Source: Aplysia californica (taxonomy: Eukaryota > Mollusca > Gastropoda > Aplysiida > Aplysiidae). Taken from it: a stretch of 64,000 nt of DNA. How positions within the stretch are numbered: the stretch's first letter is position 1; every line of letters begins with the position of its first letter. The stretch lies in assembly GCF_000002075.1 (NCBI RefSeq), contig NW_004797398.1, forward strand, positions 573,417 to 637,416, given 5' to 3'. A model generated the notes under the pieces. That model did no database searches. It saw nothing but the letters and a program-made list of their open reading frames with translations, and had not been told where the DNA came from. Positions 41,045-48,143 of this stretch are shown piece after piece. A program made the position numbers and the translations under genes.

Positions 41045-41996
41045 ACATGACGAAACACCAAACCAATGTGCCAGGATCCGAACAATAAAGATGTATCTTA
41101 TCTTATCTTATCTTATAAACAAGACAACTTCATAATGCTCATATCAAACCATTTCTAAAACAAATTTTTTTTCTTTGGTCTCCCTTCCCTTCCTCCGCCT
41201 CCCACCCCATCCTTCCAACTACACCCCCCACATGGTTCCATATATATTTCTTTTTTCAATTCAAGCACTTGCTTTGACAGTTTTTGCCCATCTCGAGCAA
41301 CTTTCCCTTTTCCACTCATACAATATAATTCTCATTTTTGTCTCTTTCACTTTTTAAAGCATTTGAGTTATGCTCTTTTGACTTCAAATGACTTACTTTG
41401 TACACCACCCCCACCCCCCCAAGCAGTGCTACTGACTGAAGTGTAGACAATTCCCATGGGGGGACAATAGCATGTTCTTATGCACAGTAGAATTGTAAAT
41501 GGGTTGATTTATCAATGTCAAGCTTATACTGTGCCGGAACAACATAAGAGGAACTGCTGCTTTTTTTCCCCTCATCCTTACTATCATCATTTTTCCTCTA
41601 CTTTTTTTGTATGTTTGTCACTTTCTTGTGAACTGCTATTTCCGGGGTGTCTTGATAGTCTAAGCAGACCATGTGCTGTTGAGGCTAGAAAGGTGAGCAG
41701 AGTAAGCCCCATTCCCTGTTTGGACTTCTCTGTTGACATCCACCCCTTGGCACTCAAATGACCTTATGCAGTTGCGAGTGCTGTCAAACCTTACTAAAAC
41801 TAAAAAACTAACTTACTTTGAACAGAAGCTGGACCAACGCTGCGACAAGAAGCTGAAAAAGCCCCTCGTCCGGTAGCGCCGCCGCCGCTCATTGACCAGA
41901 CGGTCACTCTCGTCCATCTCAAAGCTGTCGCCGCACATCAGGGGCACTGTGTCCAGGCAGGCGCCGTGGTCATCCTCATCGTCAGAACTCACTGCC
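8307..41996 (-). CDS. ATP9A/ATP9B: P4-type phospholipid-transporting ATPase, ATP9A/ATP9B (Neo1) subfamily; 24 exons, 5' end not found
   Basis: Membrane flippase-type P-type ATPase; ATP9 proteins act in Golgi/endosomal membranes, and unlike most P4-ATPases they work without a CDC50 partner (family knowledge). Spliced exons give 1088 residues plus stop; human ATP9B is about 1147, so only a short N-terminal part is missing. Counting from the first residue seen: actuator DGET 233-236; TM4 PISL 384-387; phosphorylation motif DKTGTLT with catalytic Asp 431; nucleotide-binding KGAD 609-612; TGD 718-720; hinge GDGGND 825-830; then the C-terminal membrane segments, ending KLTP. Exons (low-high): 41817-41996, 33543-33693, 31575-31688, 29957-30124, 28614-28760, 27518-27598, 26384-26536, 25570-25659, 24875-24945, 24334-24499, 23643-23699, 22967-23215, 21598-21759, 21062-21154, 20496-20579, 19053-19155, 18224-18291, 17287-17475, 16389-16598, 15558-15778, 14228-14336, 13804-13861, 8840-9043, 8307-8443. 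All junctions are GT/AG and all phases join. No stop or frameshift was seen, so the gene looks functional. The N-terminus resembles ATP9B and the C-terminus ATP9A, as expected for a single pre-duplication orthologue. Confidence 0.95.
8840..9043 (-). CDS. ATP9A/ATP9B: ATP9-like exon, TM8-TM9 (residues 976-1044)
   Basis: [20 protein letters not shown] ... [20 protein letters not shown] and LAVLKDYF. Donor GTGAGT; the acceptor follows a pyrimidine-rich CTCTGTGCAG. Confidence 0.98.
9570..13247 (-). pseudogene. endonuclease/reverse transcriptase of the RTE-type LINE, inactivated
   Basis: The endonuclease part (13247-12678) contains [25 protein letters not shown] and [12 protein letters not shown]. 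An in-frame TGA stands where MGDLNAK is expected (about 12677). A second TGA lies near 12450, a frameshift near 11595 separates ALKAEKD from EILYALFEK, and a TGA follows RNEEL at about 10475. The tail reads [27 protein letters not shown] and DKWKELVCG, after which an hAT-like MITE interrupts the ORF; the last ten codons (LYPARGERH, stop at 9570) lie beyond it. Few lesions in 3.3 kb suggest a moderately young copy. Confidence 0.88.
9609..10214. mobile_element. 606-bp hAT-like MITE inserted into the LINE
   Basis: Flanked by an 8-bp direct repeat CCACATAC at 9601-9608 and 10215-10222. Ends are imperfect inverted repeats TAGAGACGGGCGGGAAGCG and TAGGGGCGGGCACGAGGCG. An 8-bp duplication plus TAGNG ends is typical of hAT. 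The intact LINE sequence reading straight through CCACATAC exists at 29428, which shows the empty site. The interior has no transposase; it is CpG-rich and built of repeated CTTCTCGC/GCGAGAAG motifs, unlike the AT-rich surroundings. Confidence 0.88.
13804..13861 (-). CDS. ATP9A/ATP9B: ATP9-like short exon (residues 957-976)
   Basis: [19 protein letters not shown], identical in layout to human GRPLSYKTFLIWVLISIYQ. Too short to appear as an open frame; placed by similarity and phase. The next intron, 9044-13803, holds a whole LINE. Confidence 0.95.
14228..14336 (-). CDS. ATP9A/ATP9B: ATP9-like exon, TM7 region (residues 920-956)
   Basis: [20 protein letters not shown] then [12 protein letters not shown]; donor GTAAGC. 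Confidence 0.97.
14518..14650. repeat. imperfect inverted repeat in an ATP9 intron
   Basis: GTGCGGATTCAGACACGG at the left pairs with TGTGTCAGAATCTCCGCA at the right; inside are CCCCCTGAAGCGAGGGG (small stem) and GAGTTCGAGGATCC. Possibly a short MITE or an old tRNA-SINE. Confidence 0.35.
15558..15778 (-). CDS. ATP9A/ATP9B: ATP9-like exon, TM5-TM6 (residues 847-920)
   Basis: [20 protein letters not shown] ... [17 protein letters not shown] and the hydrophobic [15 protein letters not shown] segment ending GFLMVG. Confidence 0.98.
16389..16598 (-). CDS. ATP9A/ATP9B: ATP9-like exon with hinge GDGGND (residues 777-846)
   Basis: [20 protein letters not shown], then [26 protein letters not shown] (825-830) is the Mg-binding hinge motif. 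70 codons, phase 0. Confidence 0.98.
17190..17245 (-). mobile_element. SINE 3'-end fragment
   Basis: Only the shared SINE 3' module (GACCTTATGAAGTTGCGAGC to CTAAAAC) is present; heavily 5'-truncated. Lies 42 bp beyond the donor of ATP9 exon 17287-17475. Confidence 0.7.
17287..17475 (-). CDS. ATP9A/ATP9B: ATP9-like exon with TGDK (residues 714-776)
   Basis: [20 protein letters not shown] ... [20 protein letters not shown] then ISGDSLQ. The TGD motif (718-720) belongs to the P domain. 63 codons. Confidence 0.98.
18224..18291 (-). CDS. ATP9A/ATP9B: ATP9-like exon (residues 691-713)
   Basis: [20 protein letters not shown] then IR, the P-domain strand before the TGD motif. Donor GTAGGG. Confidence 0.95.
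19053..19155 (-). CDS. ATP9A/ATP9B: ATP9-like exon (residues 657-691)
   Basis: [20 protein letters not shown] then [14 protein letters not shown]; matches human SRYTQAKLS...[12 protein letters not shown]. Confidence 0.96.
19393..19930. mobile_element. C-rich element with imperfect inverted ends
   Basis: Ends TAAGGTATTGAATAAG and, inverted, TAAGGTATCGAAGGAATAAA. Three blocks of C-run followed by TTTATTC...CCCTGTTTATTA lie inside. A similar GAATAAATAAG plus C-run occurs at 24229-24262. Not recognised as a named family. Confidence 0.45.
20496..20579 (-). CDS. ATP9A/ATP9B: ATP9-like exon (residues 629-656)
   Basis: [20 protein letters not shown] then EEQYQEFD; 28 codons, phase 0. Confidence 0.96.
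21062..21154 (-). CDS. ATP9A/ATP9B: ATP9-like exon with KGAD (residues 598-628)
   Basis: [20 protein letters not shown] then [14 protein letters not shown] is the ATP-contacting motif of the N-domain. Confidence 0.96.
21598..21759 (-). CDS. ATP9A/ATP9B: ATP9-like exon, nucleotide-binding domain (residues 544-597)
   Basis: [20 protein letters not shown] ... [18 protein letters not shown]; near-identical to the human N-domain core. 54 codons. Confidence 0.97.
22967..23215 (-). CDS. ATP9A/ATP9B: ATP9-like exon, start of nucleotide-binding domain (residues 461-543)
   Basis: Begins with a Ser/Thr-rich, poorly conserved linker, then [20 protein letters not shown] and ends SYQASSPDE, both landmark ATP9 stretches. 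83 codons. Confidence 0.97.
23643..23699 (-). CDS. ATP9A/ATP9B: ATP9-like short exon (residues 442-460)
   Basis: [19 protein letters not shown], matching human [10 protein letters not shown]...MDE directly after [11 protein letters not shown]. 19 codons, phase 0, donor GTGAGG. Confidence 0.95.
24334..24499 (-). CDS. ATP9A/ATP9B: ATP9-like exon with phosphorylation motif DKTGTLT (residues 386-441)
   Basis: [20 protein letters not shown], then [20 protein letters not shown] ending QNEM. Asp 431 is the phosphorylated catalytic residue. Donor GTTAGT is slightly weak. Confidence 0.98.
24875..24945 (-). CDS. ATP9A/ATP9B: ATP9-like exon, TM4 with P-I-S (residues 363-386)
   Basis: [13 protein letters not shown] then [10 protein letters not shown]; with the next exon it forms the PISL motif of TM4. 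Donor GTAAGA. Found by similarity and splice phase. Confidence 0.93.
25570..25659 (-). CDS. ATP9A/ATP9B: ATP9-like exon, TM3 (residues 333-362)
   Basis: [20 protein letters not shown] followed by [10 protein letters not shown]; human has VGLLDLELNRLTKALFLAL. 30 codons, phase 0. Confidence 0.97.
26384..26536 (-). CDS. ATP9A/ATP9B: ATP9-like exon (residues 282-332)
   Basis: Carries [17 protein letters not shown] and the [17 protein letters not shown] stretch before TM3; 51 codons, donor GTGAGT. Locally GC-rich compared with the AT-rich introns. Confidence 0.97.
26851..27281. mobile_element. MITE family M1, copy 2
   Basis: Inverted orientation to copies 1 and 3. Right end GACGAGCGCCTGGTTTCACC then ACGCTGCCTCACA; the left end is eroded but keeps AAGCGCTCGTCAA. 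It shares internal blocks with the others (CTTGCTTCCAATGAAATAA; TTGAAGGAGG; AAGCCAAAAAA). Confidence 0.78.
27518..27598 (-). CDS. ATP9A/ATP9B: ATP9-like exon (residues 255-281)
   Basis: [20 protein letters not shown] then FVGTFTR, matching human ATP9A [20 protein letters not shown]. 27 codons, phase 0. The exon is too short to stand out as an open frame; it was found by splice signals and similarity. Confidence 0.93.
28156..28334 (-). mobile_element. SINE-A copy with 11-bp target duplication
   Basis: CTTTTGGTTAG at 28145-28155 and 28335-28345 flanks a 179-bp SINE-A. The duplication length differs from other copies, as expected for LINE-driven insertion. Confidence 0.9.
28614..28760 (-). CDS. 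ATP9A/ATP9B: ATP9-like exon, actuator domain with DGET (residues 206-254)
   Basis: [16 protein letters not shown] and [22 protein letters not shown] (233-236) is the dephosphorylation motif of P4-ATPases. Donor read as GTCAGT; the last codon before it is the least certain part of this exon. Confidence 0.95.
28874..29278 (-). mobile_element. SINE-B copy containing assembly gap
   Basis: GCTGAAAGAA at 28864-28873 and 29279-29288. The first 180 bases match SINE-B; the rest is N (29057-29274) ending in a G-run, which is the SINE-B 5' end. Total length fits SINE-B, so the gap lies inside a known repeat. Confidence 0.85.
29057..29274. other. assembly gap, 218 N
   Basis: Run of N inside a SINE-B, with a G-run immediately at its right edge. 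Confidence 0.99.
29391..29712 (-). mobile_element. 5'-truncated 3' end of the same RTE-type LINE
   Basis: Closely matches the 3' end of the 9565-13453 LINE, without the MITE. Encodes remnants of the C-terminus and ends in the same TGATGATGA tail. Flanked by an imperfect duplication beginning GTCACAACA (29375 and 29713). It sits in the ATP9 intron between exons 28614-28760 and 29957-30124. Confidence 0.85.
29957..30124 (-). CDS. ATP9A/ATP9B: ATP9-like exon, end of TM2 and start of actuator domain (residues 150-205)
   Basis: [19 protein letters not shown] followed by [14 protein letters not shown], the start of the actuator domain. 56 codons, phase 0 at both ends, donor GTAATA. Confidence 0.97.
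30550..30731 (-). mobile_element. SINE-A copy with 8-bp target duplication
   Basis: AGGGGAAA at 30542-30549 and 30732-30739 flanks a full SINE-A. Confidence 0.82.
31270..31520 (-). mobile_element. probable tRNA-derived SINE
   Basis: On the minus strand a tRNA-like head runs from about 31515 to 31440: box-A-like TTTGGTGAAGCTG, then CAGGAGACCC, and box-B-like AGTTTGATTCCTGAGTGGGG, with spacing typical of a tRNA. The body continues to about 31270. No target duplication was found and no second copy is visible in the window. Confidence 0.45.
31575..31688 (-). CDS. ATP9A/ATP9B: ATP9-like exon, TM1-TM2 (residues 112-149)
   Basis: Begins [15 protein letters not shown] and ends YLYTYWGPL: the first membrane hairpin, almost identical to human ATP9A/B. 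38 codons, phase 0 at both ends, donor GTAAGT. Confidence 0.97.
32020..32200 (-). mobile_element. SINE-A copy, diverged
   Basis: Recognisable from TTTAGTTTTAGTACAAG to CCAACAACCACTCAC; flanks share only an eroded duplication (ATGGGGCTTTG / ATGGTCTG). Probably older than the other copies. Confidence 0.75.
33543..33693 (-). CDS. ATP9A/ATP9B: ATP9-like exon (residues 61-111)
   Basis: Encodes [15 protein letters not shown] and [18 protein letters not shown], the conserved lead-in to TM1 of ATP9 proteins (human RTVWLG..PRN...NQKYN..TF.P). Phase 2 in, phase 0 out, donor GTATGA. Confidence 0.93.
33990..34158 (-). mobile_element. SINE-A copy, diverged, between two 62-bp direct repeats
   Basis: SINE-A body from GTGCCGAAGACTAAAGGTGC to CGCCAACCACTCA; the shared 3' module is degraded. 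It is flanked by similar 62-bp segments at about 33919-33980 and 34160-34222. Confidence 0.7.
35470..35504. repeat. AC microsatellite
   Basis: About 17 AC units after a short CT run, in the large ATP9 intron. It produces false Cys-Val frames. Confidence 0.95.
37640..37740 (-). other. GC-rich tRNA-like patch
   Basis: In an AT-rich intron, the minus strand carries GGGTTACCCGCCAAGCGCCT and GAGGGTCAGTTCCCTGTC, reminiscent of the anticodon and T arms of a tRNA or tRNA-SINE head. No full cloverleaf could be drawn by eye. Confidence 0.25.
37766..38100. repeat. tandem duplication, 169-bp unit, two copies
   Basis: Copies start GCCAATACAGAAGAG at 37766 and 37935 and differ at only a few bases, so the duplication is recent. 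Only two units and no spacers: not a satellite array or CRISPR. Confidence 0.93.
38357..38767 (-). mobile_element. SINE-B copy with 9-bp target duplication
   Basis: GAAAAAGGA at 38348-38356 and 38768-38776 flanks a 411-bp SINE-B with short C-run 5' end and A/T-rich tail. Confidence 0.88.
39225..39656. mobile_element. MITE family M1, copy 3
   Basis: Ends TGTGAAGCATCATGG and, inverted, TGTGGCACGACGTGG, flanked on both sides by TA. In the ATP9 intron 33694-41816. Confidence 0.8.
40195..41117 (+). mobile_element. 3' end of an L2/CR1-like LINE
   Basis: A reverse transcriptase C-terminal stretch reads [31 protein letters not shown] and FYHSTIES, typical of the L2/CR1/Rex group. Stop codons and shifts break it. 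The tail carries AATAAAG (41084) and ends in a TATCT repeat (about 41095-41115). The 5' part is absent. A GT microsatellite (40971-41042) lies in its 3' UTR. Confidence 0.8.
40971..41042. repeat. GT microsatellite
   Basis: Over 30 GT units with a GC interruption at 40981-40990; Z-DNA-prone. Inside the L2-like LINE 3' UTR. Confidence 0.95.
41401..41810 (+). mobile_element. SINE-B inserted exactly at an ATP9 splice donor
   Basis: ACTTACTTTG at 41391-41400 and 41811-41820 flanks the only SINE here with plus-strand sense. It starts with a C-run, then CAGTGCTACTGACTGAAGTG, and ends ACTAAAACTAAAAAACTA. The right-hand duplication copy contains the last four bases of ATP9 exon 41817-41996 and its GTAAGT donor. 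Confidence 0.92.
41817..41996 (-). CDS. ATP9A/ATP9B: ATP9-like, most 5' coding exon found (residues 1-61 of the visible part)
   Basis: Acidic cytosolic N-terminus. It contains [15 protein letters not shown], which aligns with the PLM..FE..ESD stretch of human ATP9B, then an Arg-rich run. The acceptor AG lies just above 41996 and the donor GTAAGT just below 41817. The exon starts in phase 2, so a further upstream coding exon is needed; I did not find it. The donor lies inside the target-site duplication of a SINE. Confidence 0.85.
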
Positions 41997-41999
41997 CTA

Positions 42000-43970
42000 T
42001 ACGTGCATAAGAGGAATTCGAAAACTCAACACAGGAATAGCATATCAACGCATAAACTATTCACAACAGAAAAGACACTAGCACTGAACTCTTTTTGATC
42101 ATAACAGAAATATTTCGTAAGTAGGAGAAATCATAAACCTCTTTTGAATTCCTATCGAACAAGACGTAGGAGGTAACAGCAACTAAAAGCTAAAACGAAA
42201 ACTATTTTGGCTTGTAGCAACAATTTTCCAGCCACATCTGTACAGAAAGGAACGTTATTTTAAAGAATTTCAACACCGACCACTGCAGATTTAGTAGCCC
42301 GTAAACAACATGAAAAATTGCCACAAAAAAAGAAAAAAGAAAAGAAAGCACATTATGTTAACGTTGAGTTATAGATTTCTTCTTCTGTCGAACAAAAAAC
42401 AGATGTCACCAGCGGATTAAGGGTAAACTTTTAAGAGCATAAATCAATAACGTTTCCCAAGGCACATACTTTGCTTTTTTTCCCTTCACATCACAATCAT
42501 TTTCAAAGAACCCAGCTGAGCCTTATAACTTTCCGTGACCTGGTAAATTTCTTATTCTAAATGGGAATAATTCCAACTTGTGACAAAAACTCATAATTAT
42601 TTCTGACTAACATTAAACTTCAATATAAATATTGCAATAAGCCTTCAAAAGGCATGAAATAACATTGCATAAACTAAAGAAAAGGTTAAATGAATAAGGC
42701 AGGGCAAAATACCCCACCATCTCGGATCCTTTGTGTCTAGTTTATGCAGTTGAAAGTTGGTAAATCCCAATTTATGTTACAATTATACAATTACAATGAG
42801 CAAAGCAATACAATGGATTTTTGGAAAGGGAGAATTTTTGGTGAGGTAAGGACAAGGAACACGTTATAACATTAAGCATTTACTGGTGAAGGTGTGAAGG
42901 TAGCAGGTAGAAGCAGTCTGGTACATGATATCTTCACTTAACAAAGTGAAAACTGAAAATGGACAGCATCATCACAATGCAAGCTGGTGCTTTTTCAATA
43001 CAGCTGAAGTTTGACAGACATGATTCTTACATCACATTATAAATCACCAACTATTTAGTGTCTGGCCACAAAAAGATGGGAGCAGCAATCGAATACTGAA
43101 TGGTTAAGTAATGCATCTTTACATTTACATGAAGTTTAATATAACTAAGACATAATAATAATACAAACTTCAAGCACAAATTATATTTATCAATAAGAAA
43201 CACAAACTGAGTCATTTGTAAGAAAGAACAGCTACCTGTAACAACACACACTCTTTTCCAAGCCACAAAAATTACTCCGTCACAAAAAAATGAACTCCAA
43301 CATTCAACACTCAGCCAAACATGAACAGGAACCCCAACAGGCAAATAAATCCTCTAGTGCAGTGAACTGAAACAGTCCTTGCCAATGAAGTTAACTTTTG
43401 TGGTGGCAAACCTCCCACCCAGCACAAAAACAAAACCCAGCAACATAGCTCCAAGCAGAAACGACACAGTATTTAGCAGTAGACCATGCAGGCAAATTGT
43501 TCAAGGCAACAGGTAATTACCTATATAAATAATAATGAGAGTGAGATAATTACACATGTTCCCTGGCACTGGGAGAATTTTGCTTGCAACCAGGGAAATA
43601 AACCAACAAAAATAAAAGAACATGCTTTCCCTCTGTTGTGATGTAAAATGTGTTAAGCTGGATTTTTAAAAATTATGCTTTTAAAATCAAGACTGAGCCA
43701 ATAGAAACTTCACATGTTAATTTTAGAATCATTTTATCTTACTTGTTTTATATTCAGACTTACAACTACAATTTATATATATACATCAAAAGAATTTGAC
43801 TTTGATTTGTTGAAAAAGTTTCTCATCCCCACCAAAGGAGGTTTTTATATCAGACCTTTACAGTTATTATTATTTGACACACATTTATAAAGAGCAGATT
43901 GTTAAAAGTTTGTGTGACACATCTAGTATATTACCCAAACACAAATATGCGCTTGTCACTTTTCCCTTTC
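42000..43970. other. upstream of the last ATP9 exon found; nothing identified
   Basis: Probably intron leading to the missing first coding exon. AT-rich; no recognisable frame or repeat. Confidence 0.5.
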
Positions 43971-44180
43971 AACTCTCACTGCAGTCTTTTAAGCCAGCTC
44001 TGCTTCGAGAGACAGTGAGCTGGTAATGTTTGAAGCAAGATAAGCGAAAGATTCTATAATGTCAAGGCGATGCTTGTCAACAGAGACGGAAAGGAGAGAA
44101 TCTTGGTTCAGTTTCATTATCTGATCTCAGTCTTCCTGAGAGTGATGGTCAAGTCCAAACTCGCCACAGATGTGTAATGT
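43971..44180 (-). mobile_element. small LINE reverse-transcriptase fragment
   Basis: Minus-strand frames give DLTITLRKTEI and, in another frame, IIESFAYLASNITSSLSLEA, matching the GL.ISLKKTEV ... F.YLGS.ISSSLSL..E motifs of RTE/L1-like reverse transcriptases. Broken by stops and a shift. Confidence 0.5.
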
Positions 44181-44399
44181 GTAGTACACAAGCTGCTGTA
44201 GCTGAGTTTTCGGGGCTCTTCGTCCTCCATTCATATTACAAAAAACATGTTGTATGACAGACTCGCCGAGGATGCACAACCAGTGGGGTGACTAAACTAT
44301 ATCTTCAAAGTAAAGTGAAAGAGAGACTTGAAGGTGGCCTACATCAACCCAAAGAGCAGGAGGCCATGGCTGACGACAAAATGACATGTTGAGCAATTT

Positions 44400-44590
44400 C
44401 CGATGGCACATGAAAAGCAGAGACACAGAGACTTGACCACTTGGGTGATAAGAGAACCAGATAGACAGTATCAGCACCCACCCCGGCCAACTTTGTCTGT
44501 GACCATTGTGGCGGATAATGCTACTCCAGGCTCTGGCTACACAGGCATGCCAGGAAGGTCACTTCAAGAAAGAGGCACTGGTGCTTCACA
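44400..44590 (+). mobile_element. LINE C-terminal zinc-finger fragment
   Basis: A plus-strand frame reads NFVCDHCGG, stop, CYSRLWLHRHARKV, resembling the FVCDHCGRDCYSRIGLHSHARRC-type finger that ends many LINE proteins. Opposite strand to the neighbouring fragment at 43971-44180, so probably a separate insertion. Confidence 0.4.
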
Positions 44591-44599
44591 CCACTCACA

Positions 44600-47190
44600 C
44601 ATGTGCAGGGTAATCATAATGCGTAAATTAAGTACCAAATTAATTTAAAAGATGCTAAATATACTCTTCCATTTTGATATTACCAAAACTGATGAGAACA
44701 TCAGACAGACAGATATACACCGCAGGAGTGTGTTTGATGGTGAGCATATGTGCATCCAGGGATTTTGGGGCATTATTCATAAAGAGACGATCTTATGGTA
44801 GAAAACTTTCTTGTTGCTTATGAGCACTTGTTTTGGTAATACGGTTTGTTTTCAACCTTCAGTGTCAGTATAGCCTGCAATGAAATAAAGAATAAGGCCT
44901 CTAGCCTTGACTTTTATTCACATTTTCACTTGGCATTGGGCAAGCACTTATGGCATGTCATATTGCATTGATTCTTCATGGCTTTTCGCTTTTCTTGACA
45001 CAAATACTATGTTTATTCAACCCAGTCAAACACGTACATAAACCTGAAGAGAAAGTACGGGGTTCAAACTCAATGGGGAGGATGGGAATCTCCATGAACA
45101 AACATTTAGAGTGAAGAACCAGAAAACTGAAACCAGTCCTTTCCATCATAATCTTGAGTAAACTGGACATAAAAAATGTATAACAACACACAGGATTTTT
45201 CACTACCCTTTGCCTCGGATTTTCATTTATCCCAGGCTGAAAACTTTTTAAATTGCACAGAGCTTACCAAAAAAAAGTCAAATAACAGACTTTACCGGCT
45301 TTCCCATTTTATCTGCACACAAAACTTTGTAAATTGCATCGTTTACAGGAAAGTACTTTAATGCAGGCAGCTCAAGATTGTTATGTTTCTGAAAATACTG
45401 AATACAGGTTAAAGCTAGCAAAGCAAAGATCAGATATGCATTAAATATTTTTAAATTAGGTAAACAAAAGACTTTTAAATGATACAACTTTGCAGCCTGA
45501 GTAAAAAGGATGGTTTGAGTGATAAGCAATTTCCCCCCGACGAATGCATGAGGAAAAAGCTGATGCATTGAAGCAGCAACCAGATATCCTGAAAAGGCAA
45601 GGCAGACATCATCATGCAGAGGAAAGGATTTTTAAAAATTTTTGGACACTTTTAAATTACGAGCCACAATGACCTGAATGCTTTTAAGTAATTTGAACAA
45701 ATGGAACACACAAAAATAAAATACAAACGACCCAAATAACAATATTGACACAACACTCTAATAAACATCAATAATCTTCATTACACAGATCTCTCTGATT
45801 AAAAAACGTTATTAATGTTACGCGTGGTAGAGAAAATTCAAAGGACTTTTCTTTGATATTCTTTCAAGTCATTCTTTGGGTTAAAAGTGGGAAAACACAC
45901 CAGGAACGGAAACAATAGAGCTACAAAAGAAGCAATGACATCCGTGAATGAATGTGTAATAGATAGCTCTGAGAGGCAAAATGGGATGAGCAGTGTGGGG
46001 AGCAGGAAAGGGAAGGGAAAGGAGAGATTTACAAAGGTGACACCCTCCACCTTACCCCAGATCTACCAGACGAAGATCCATAGCTCAATATTTCTCCTAG
46101 ACACTCTGTAAGACAAATGAGGACAATAAATCCAAAGCCTAACAAAAGCATTTGAGCTAAAAGAAGACCCTTTAGCCTTCACAAATTACTGACTTAAATA
46201 TTTCACATTAGACATGAATGAAAATCATGGCAGTGTTTGCAACAATTTGCTGTCTCTAACATTGCAAAAAAAATTCTTCTTTCAATCAAGTGAACTTCTA
46301 GTGTAGCAGCATAATTTGGACCATTAACTTTAAAGTACAGGAAATATTTCAAGGGCAAAAACGCTAAGGACCTCCTCAATAAATATAACAGAACTAAACA
46401 GACAAGGATCTTGCTTCCAGGTAGCAAGCTTGGTAGAGTTGCATGCTAAAACTGAAAGGTCACTCCATAAGACACAAGGTTTTTTAAAAAATTCTAAGAA
46501 TTTCATAAAGCCCTACAATTCAATATTTTTAGTCACTGAAGTGTGTTGTATGTTAAGCTTTTTAAAACAGGAGCCATACAGTTTCACTTTCGTGCTACGA
46601 TTGCCTCATTGCGCTTTTTGAAGACAAAAACATTTTTGGCATACAAGGCCAACTTGATACTTGACACAGAGGCCTTTTAATCATTACACTAGATAGGAAG
46701 CAAAGAGAAATAAAAACATAAAGAACATAAACAAAGAGAGGGGACAAGTTCAAGTACAAAACATTTCATAGGAAACACACAGCACATAAAAAAACAGCAG
46801 TCAAGCTGGTCAAATCACAGGCACGTATAAACTGAACTAAGGCCTCAGTTTTCTGGGGAAGATCATCTTTTTAAATCTGAAGTAATGTCACAAAACCTTT
46901 GTCAAGAGACATACTTTGAGAGAAAGAGAGAGCTATAGCCTATAGCTACAGTTACATAACAAGCGGTTGTGCCAGAACTGGCCCTCCAAGATATTGAAAC
47001 GAAATTGCAAAGAAAAAGTTTCAGTAGATTTAAATTCAACATAGGAAGTCTCATAAAAAAACTAATGACTAAAGACTAAGTATTGCGTACTTGACTGTTA
47101 CTTAAGAATTCCCTTAGAAAAATAATAGTCAAATTAATTTTTTTTCTCACATTTTTATGTAAAGAGGGAACATTTTCGAAAGCTTGCCCT
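44600..47190. other. no gene seen
   Basis: AT-rich sequence without a supported frame, dispersed repeat or RNA gene. Confidence 0.5.
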
Positions 47191-47197
47191 GAGTATA

Positions 47198-48143
47198 TTC
47201 CAGGGTGAGTCAAAAAGTAATGCAAGTTCGTTTATAACTTAAAGAAAAAAGAACACACTTGCAACTATGATACCTCAAATTGAAAGGGAGCATCTGAGGA
47301 TAAGATTTTTATTTCTTTTACCAAGTCCATCTATGCCAGCTGCGTAAAACTGAGCAGGTTGGTCATAGGGGTACAGCAGTCTTGATTTCTCTATTGTTCA
47401 ATAGTCTTTATAGTGTTGACCTCTATTTGGTTCTTTTCTAGGACCGAAAAGGTGGAAGTCTAAAGGAGCTAAATCAGGAGAATAAGTTGGGTGGGGCAGT
47501 GTTTTCCACATAAACGGGATGATTATCATTATCTTCTTTGTTCTGGTACTCGAATGCCGGTGGGCATTGTCATGGTGAAAAAAACACTCTTTCCATGTTC
47601 AAATTTGGTCGGACTCGTCGAATTTCCTCTTTCCGTCATTTCAATGTTTCAATGTAGGGTTCAAAATTGACAGTTGCTCCTCGTGGTAAAAAAAAAATCA
47701 GTGAGAAGCACGCTTTGAACGTCCCAAAACACAATTACATGATTTTTCTGGCTGACTCCTCGGGACGATGCTCGGCTGATAAGCGTATGGACAAGTCTTC
47801 CTCTTTTTCTGGTTCATTGCACATACGCCCTGACCCACCTATATATAGAGTAAAAATCTAGAGCTGGTCCTAGTAAACATTTTGAAGTCAGTTTTGGATG
47901 TTATCGAAAGATTCTCCTTCTAAAACAAGAAATTCAATCACTGCTCTCTACCCGTGACAGACCTCCAAGAGGGTAGCCATTTTGATGTGATGTCATTCGG
48001 CCCAAAATTAAAGAAACATAAATTTTAACAATTTGAGTTCAAAAGTATATAAGCAAGTACTTGTGAGCTGAATTTAATTAAATTTGAGGTAAAATTGTGC
48101 AAAATAATGAACAACTTGCAGTACTTTTTGACTCCCCCTCGTA
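47198..48143 (-). mobile_element. mariner-like element, decayed
   Basis: Inverted ends share GAGTCAAAAAGTA then TGCAAGTT. The minus strand encodes transposase remnants: HHDNAHRHSS and HPTYSPDLAPLDFHLF, the second and third catalytic-Asp regions of mariner (D,D34D), and VFWDVQ-like sequence upstream in another frame. Several stops and shifts. TA is present at both ends. Confidence 0.85.

Larger units (their letters stand above)
33694..41816 (-). other. large ATP9 intron
   Basis: 8.1 kb between the two most 5' exons found. Holds SINE-A, AC repeat, tandem duplication, tRNA-like patch, SINE-B, MITE M1, L2-like LINE end and a second SINE-B at the donor. Between these no conserved frame was seen; a plus-strand frame ending at 36377 has no support. 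Confidence 0.75.
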
